Assembly: GCA_028689775.1 (NCBI GenBank)
Contig: JAQVCM010000007.1
Coordinates: 1-64,000 of the forward strand
DNA from: Crocinitomicaceae bacterium
GTDB taxonomy: Bacteria > Bacteroidota > Bacteroidia > Flavobacteriales_D > Crocinitomicaceae
Direction of reading: 5' to 3'
Length of the DNA stretch: 64,000 bases
Of this stretch, positions 60,825-64,000 are shown one piece after another. The first letter of the stretch is position 1; each line of letters opens with the position of its first letter. A program made the position numbers and the translations under genes. The notes under the pieces are model-generated. The model made no database searches. It saw nothing but the letters and a program-made list of their open reading frames with translations, and was not told where the DNA came from.

Positions 60825-62093
60825 ATGACACAAATAAAACGAAAAAAAATAGTCTTACTTGGCGGTGGATTTGCAGGAATGGAATTTGCAAAACGCCTCA
60901 TGAATAAGAATTACGATCTGTTGATGATCGATAAACAAAATCACCATCAATTTCAGCCTTTGTTCTACCAAGTTGCGTGTTCGATGCTCGAGCCGAGTAG
61001 CATCATCTTTCCTTTTCGCCGCATGTTTCAAAAAGCGAAGAACATGGAATACCGAATGGCAACAGTTACCGAGGTTGACACCAAGAATAAAAAAGTACTT
61101 ACCGATGCAGGTGAATTTGAATACGATTATTTAGTAGTTGGAATTGGTTGTAAAACAAATTTCTTTGGAAATGAGACCATCGCCGAAAATGCGATGACAT
61201 TAAAGTCCACACAAGAAGCAATTCACGTTCGAAATCACATCTTGACCAATTTTGAAACGGTTTTAACCAAAGTCGGCGAAGAACGCGAAGAATATTTGAA
61301 CATTGTGATTGTGGGTGCAGGACCAACTGGAGTTGAATTAGCGGGTTCTTTCGCTGAGATGAAAAACAACATCTTGCCGAAAGATTATACCTTTTTTGAT
61401 TTCAGTAAATTAAACATCCTTTTAATTGAAGGAAGTCCGTATACCTTGAATCCAATGAGTGATAAAGCGCGGGCTAATTCTCGAAAGTATCTGGAAGAAA
61501 TGGGTGTAACCATTCGTACGGAAACGGTTGTGAAAGAATACGATGGTCATGAATTGACTTTGAGTACTGGAGAAATCATCAAATCTCGAAATGTGATTTG
61601 GGCTGCAGGTGTAATCGGAAATTCTTTAAAAGGATTGGACCAAGCCGAAATGATGCGTGGAAACCGAATGAAGGTAGATCGACTGAATTTGGTGCAAGGA
61701 TATGAGGATATTTTTGCCATTGGCGACATTGCCTACATGGAAACACCAAAATATCCGAATAGTCATCCACAAGTAGCAAACGTTGCTGTGAATCAGGCCA
61801 AAAATTTAGCGAAAAACTTCTTGAAAAATGATTCAATGCAAGATTGGAATCTATACGAATACAAAGATTTAGGTTCGATGGCAACCGTTGGAAAGAATAA
61901 GGCGGTGGTAGATTTACCGCATTATAAATTCAAAGGTTGGTTTGCTTGGTTGGTTTGGATGTTCTTACACTTGATGTTAATCTTAACGGTTCGAAACAAA
62001 CTGATTATCCTAATCAATTGGGCTTGGAGTTATTTTACGTCCGATTCTTCTTTGCGTGTTATTTTGTCTTCACCAGAAAAACGAGATAAATAG
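60825..62093 (+). CDS. ndh: Type II NADH dehydrogenase (NDH-2)
   Basis: The 422-aa monotopic flavoenzyme passes electrons from NADH to the quinone pool without pumping protons. Two Rossmann motifs are visible, VLLGGGFAGMEFAKRL (FAD) and IVGAGPTGVELAGSFAEM (NADH), with the signature RNVIWAAGV and FAIGDIAYM. A C-terminal hydrophobic stretch (WFAWLVWMFLHLMLILTVRN) anchors it in the membrane. The start at the ATG 60825 is favoured over a TTG 18 nt upstream. The family protein at 62144 follows by 50 bp. Confidence 0.92.
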   Translation: MTQIKRKKIVLLGGGFAGMEFAKRLMNKNYDLLMIDKQNHHQFQPLFYQVACSMLEPSSIIFPFRRMFQKAKNMEYRMATVTEVDTKNKKVLTDAGEFEYDYLVVGIGCKTNFFGNETIAENAMTLKSTQEAIHVRNHILTNFETVLTKVGEEREEYLNIVIVGAGPTGVELAGSFAEMKNNILPKDYTFFDFSKLNILLIEGSPYTLNPMSDKARANSRKYLEEMGVTIRTETVVKEYDGHELTLSTGEIIKSRNVIWAAGVIGNSLKGLDQAEMMRGNRMKVDRLNLVQGYEDIFAIGDIAYMETPKYPNSHPQVANVAVNQAKNLAKNFLKNDSMQDWNLYEYKDLGSMATVGKNKAVVDLPHYKFKGWFAWLVWMFLHLMLILTVRNKLIILINWAWSYFTSDSSLRVILSSPEKRDK

Positions 62094-62143
62094 AGGGATT
62101 CACCTTAGAATTGTCTATATTTACAATCTTGAAATTCAAAGAA

Positions 62144-63574
62144 ATGAGATACGAAAACAGACTGACAACAGAGGAAAAAGCATTGAAGATTAATTTGATA
62201 CCGGAGATTTACGGTTGTTTTGCTGAAATTGGTGCTGGACAAGAAGTTGCAGGAAATTTTTTCAAAGCAGGCGCTAGTTCTGGAACGATTGCCTACACAC
62301 AATCTGCGTATGACATGAAAGTGTCGGATTCCATGTACGGTGCTACAAATCGGTATGTTTGTGAAGAACGTTTGAATATGATGTTGTTTACGGAATATGA
62401 AACGCTTCGTTATCGATTGCCTGAAAAAGCGAAAGAAACCAAGTTTTTTGCTTTTTGTAATACCGTTGAATCTTTGAATTATCACAAATCCAATCAAGGA
62501 CATGGTTGGGTTGGTTTGCGTTTTCAATTGAACAAAGATTCCAAACCAAATGACATTGTTTTACACGTAAAAATGCACGATAATACCAACAGAGCGCAAC
62601 AAGCAGCTTTGGGTATTCTAGGAGTCAACTTGGTGCATGCTGCTTATTTTCACAGCGACAATGTGGATGATTTCTTTGCGGCATTGACCGATCGTTTGCC
62701 TCCTGAAAAAATTGAAATTGACATGTTACGTGTAACCGGTCCAGACTTTGAACGTGTTGACAATCGGTTTATCGCCTTGAATTTGGTAAAGAAAGATTTA
62801 ACGCACGCAACGATGTTTGACATGTGCGGAAACGTGATGCAACCTTCTGAAGCCTTATATAAGAAAAACATTCTTCTAATTCGTGGTCGATTTAGACCGG
62901 TTACGAAAGTGCATTTGGACATGATTGAAAATGCTAAAATGCAATTTTTGAAAGAAAAGAATGTCAAGGAAGAAGATGTGGTCATTATTTTTGAATTAAC
63001 CATTCGAGGCCTGACTTCTGATGGTGTAATTTCAGATCGAGATTTTGTAGAACGCACCAATTTACTTGGTTCTTTGGGATATACGGTGATGATTTCAAAC
63101 TACATTCACCATACCAACATGGTGAAATACATCTCAACCATTTCGAGAGGTGAAATCATAGGATTGGTTTTAAATGTCAATAACATCCACACGATTTTTG
63201 ATGAATCCTATTATACCGATGTTTCCGGTGGAATCATGGAAGCTTTGGGAAGAGGTTTTGGTCAAAAAGTGAAAATGTATGTTTATCCTGCGTTGGATAC
63301 AGAAACTGGTCAATTGCATAAATTTGAAGATTTGACAGTAGCACCGCATTTGAGTGGTCTACTAGATTATTTCAAAATGAACAATAAAATTGAGGCAATC
63401 GAAGATTATGACTATGATTTGTTGCATATTTATCCGGGAGATGTACTTCAGAAAATTATTTCTGGAGATGAAACTTGGAAGTTAGATGTTCCAGATCGCG
63501 TAGCCAAAGCGATCACTTTTTTACAAATTTTCGGTTATCAAAGAAAATCTGAAATCAAAGAAACATCAGAATAA
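62144..63574 (+). CDS. Conserved cytoplasmic protein with a cryptic nucleotidyltransferase-like motif
   Basis: The 476-aa soluble protein has no signal peptide or membrane segment. It starts with a conserved block (FAEIGAGQEVAGNFFKAG, then GTIAYTQSAYDMKVSDSMYG), and a second half begins ILLIRGRFRPVTKVHLDMIE near 245, similar to a GRFxPxHxGH nucleotidyltransferase motif with the usual HxGH reduced to KVHLDM. From memory, homologues occur widely in Bacteroidota and some Cyanobacteria, sometimes misnamed TonB-dependent receptor or nicotinate-nucleotide adenylyltransferase. A receptor is excluded by the absence of a signal peptide and barrel. The ATG at 62144 is preferred over a TTG 33 nt upstream. 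It follows ndh by 50 bp. Confidence 0.75.
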   Translation: MRYENRLTTEEKALKINLIPEIYGCFAEIGAGQEVAGNFFKAGASSGTIAYTQSAYDMKVSDSMYGATNRYVCEERLNMMLFTEYETLRYRLPEKAKETKFFAFCNTVESLNYHKSNQGHGWVGLRFQLNKDSKPNDIVLHVKMHDNTNRAQQAALGILGVNLVHAAYFHSDNVDDFFAALTDRLPPEKIEIDMLRVTGPDFERVDNRFIALNLVKKDLTHATMFDMCGNVMQPSEALYKKNILLIRGRFRPVTKVHLDMIENAKMQFLKEKNVKEEDVVIIFELTIRGLTSDGVISDRDFVERTNLLGSLGYTVMISNYIHHTNMVKYISTISRGEIIGLVLNVNNIHTIFDESYYTDVSGGIMEALGRGFGQKVKMYVYPALDTETGQLHKFEDLTVAPHLSGLLDYFKMNNKIEAIEDYDYDLLHIYPGDVLQKIISGDETWKLDVPDRVAKAITFLQIFGYQRKSEIKETSE

Positions 63575-63621
63575 TAACAATTATCTGACTTATTAAATTG
63601 CACGTACGAGCGTTTATTTTT

Positions 63622-63629
63622 TAGCTTTG
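63622..63629 (+). promoter_or_regulatory. -7 box of the aminotransferase gene
   Basis: TAGCTTTG, a perfect TAnnTTTG, ends 26 bp before the ATG. A TTG lies 21 bp upstream (63598-63600), a plausible -33. Confidence 0.55.
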
Positions 63630-63655
63630 TACGTTATTTACACAAAAAACAATAA

Positions 63656-64000
63656 ATGATTCAATTATCAAATCGATTGCTGTCGATGGAAGAGTCGGCA
63701 ACACTAGCAATGTCTCGTATTTCAAGAGAATTAACAGCACAAGGAAAAGATATCATTTCTTTAAGCTTGGGAGAGCCTGATTTCTTCACGCCTCAATTCA
63801 TCAAAGATGCGGCCGTAGAAGCGATGAATCAAAATTTCACAAAGTACACGCCTGTTTCTGGGTATGACGACCTCAGAGAAAGTATTTCAGATAAATTCAA
63901 AAGAGATAATCAACTTAACTATACCAAAGATCAAATCGTTGTTTCCACAGGTGCCAAACAATCCATAGCCAACGTGGTAATGAGTTGTATCAACGCCGGA
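63656..64000 (+). CDS. Aspartate/other class I aminotransferase, 5' part
   Basis: The first 115 residues are visible before the window ends. They carry the class I/II signature order: MSRISRELTAQGKDIISLSL, GEPDFFTPQF, KYTPVSGYDDLRESI and VVSTGAKQSIANVV, typical of the Ib-type aspartate aminotransferase. The PLP-binding lysine lies downstream and cannot be checked. It has its own -7 box. The gene continues past the window. Confidence 0.9.
   Translation, partial: MIQLSNRLLSMEESATLAMSRISRELTAQGKDIISLSLGEPDFFTPQFIKDAAVEAMNQNFTKYTPVSGYDDLRESISDKFKRDNQLNYTKDQIVVSTGAKQSIANVVMSCINAG

Noticed and set aside
62111-62143. Upstream TTG start of the 62-kb gene
   Set aside because: The added residues are hydrophobic and not part of the conserved N-terminus, and the ATG at 62144 fits.
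62144-63574. TonB-dependent receptor label for the 476-aa protein
   Set aside because: No signal peptide, plug or beta-barrel; it is a soluble protein.

Overview
The window is a gene-dense, AT-rich stretch of a Bacteroidota chromosome, most likely Flavobacteriia. The evidence is the promoter grammar (repeated -7 boxes of the form TAnnTTTG, once with a -33 TTTG at the canonical 19-nt spacing), lack of Shine-Dalgarno sequences, C-terminal type IX secretion (T9SS) sorting domains, a carboxypeptidase-D/TonB-dependent receptor, an HU-CCDC81/SPOR protein and Bacteroidota-type gene orders such as lptD / amidase / MlaD / two Fe-S proteins. A Crocinitomicaceae/Fluviicola-like host is a guess only. No rRNA, tRNA, CRISPR array, IS element or prophage was recognised.

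Layout. 1-575: five and a half copies of a 104-bp repeat. 0.7-6 kb: mfd, a 38-bp near-palindrome, a 56-aa ORF, a HigBA-like toxin-antitoxin pair and a YebC regulator. 6.3-11.8 kb: surface glycan genes (GT9 glycosyltransferase, a giant polytopic membrane protein, a flippase). 11.8-14.6 kb: a WG-repeat protein and a long, apparently gene-free stretch. 14.6-22.2 kb: an envelope/redox block (ABC-ATPase-labelled protein, HdrB-like and HdrC-like Fe-S proteins, MlaD, cell-wall amidase, divergent lptD). 22.2-23.4 kb: a 158-bp repeat array, then mscL. 23.7-34.4 kb: DUF58, asparagine synthetase, HU-CCDC81/SPOR, DinB, GAPDH, truncated hemoglobin, TerB-like, GtrA, tetrapyrrole methylase, low-molecular-weight phosphatase and dihydrolipoyl dehydrogenase. 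34.5-43.3 kb: an outer-membrane protein and the most striking locus, a minus-strand run of lamin-tail protein, TonB-dependent receptor, secreted endonuclease I, and a 5'-nucleotidase split over two genes. 43.7-52.1 kb: two DPP-IV-type peptidases, citrate synthase and small or secreted unknowns. 52.3-64 kb: sppA, murB, an MBOAT plus AlgJ-like O-acetylation pair, a DEAD-box helicase, NDH-2, a cytoplasmic protein with a cryptic nucleotidyltransferase-like motif, and the 5' part of an aspartate aminotransferase cut by the window end.

How parts work together. The 35.5-43.3 kb run looks like a complete extracellular-DNA scavenging unit: the secreted nuclease cuts DNA, the split nucleotidase removes phosphate, and the receptor imports a product; the secreted lamin-tail protein may bind substrate. 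This is inference from gene content and spacing. lptD, the amidase and MlaD form an envelope-biogenesis group with its own -7 boxes. Several minus-strand genes are packed with overlaps of 1-14 nt, implying translational coupling. Start codons were chosen by family alignment and promoter position; several longest-frame starts (lptD, TerB-like, MBOAT, ndh, 62-kb protein, outer-membrane protein) were trimmed.
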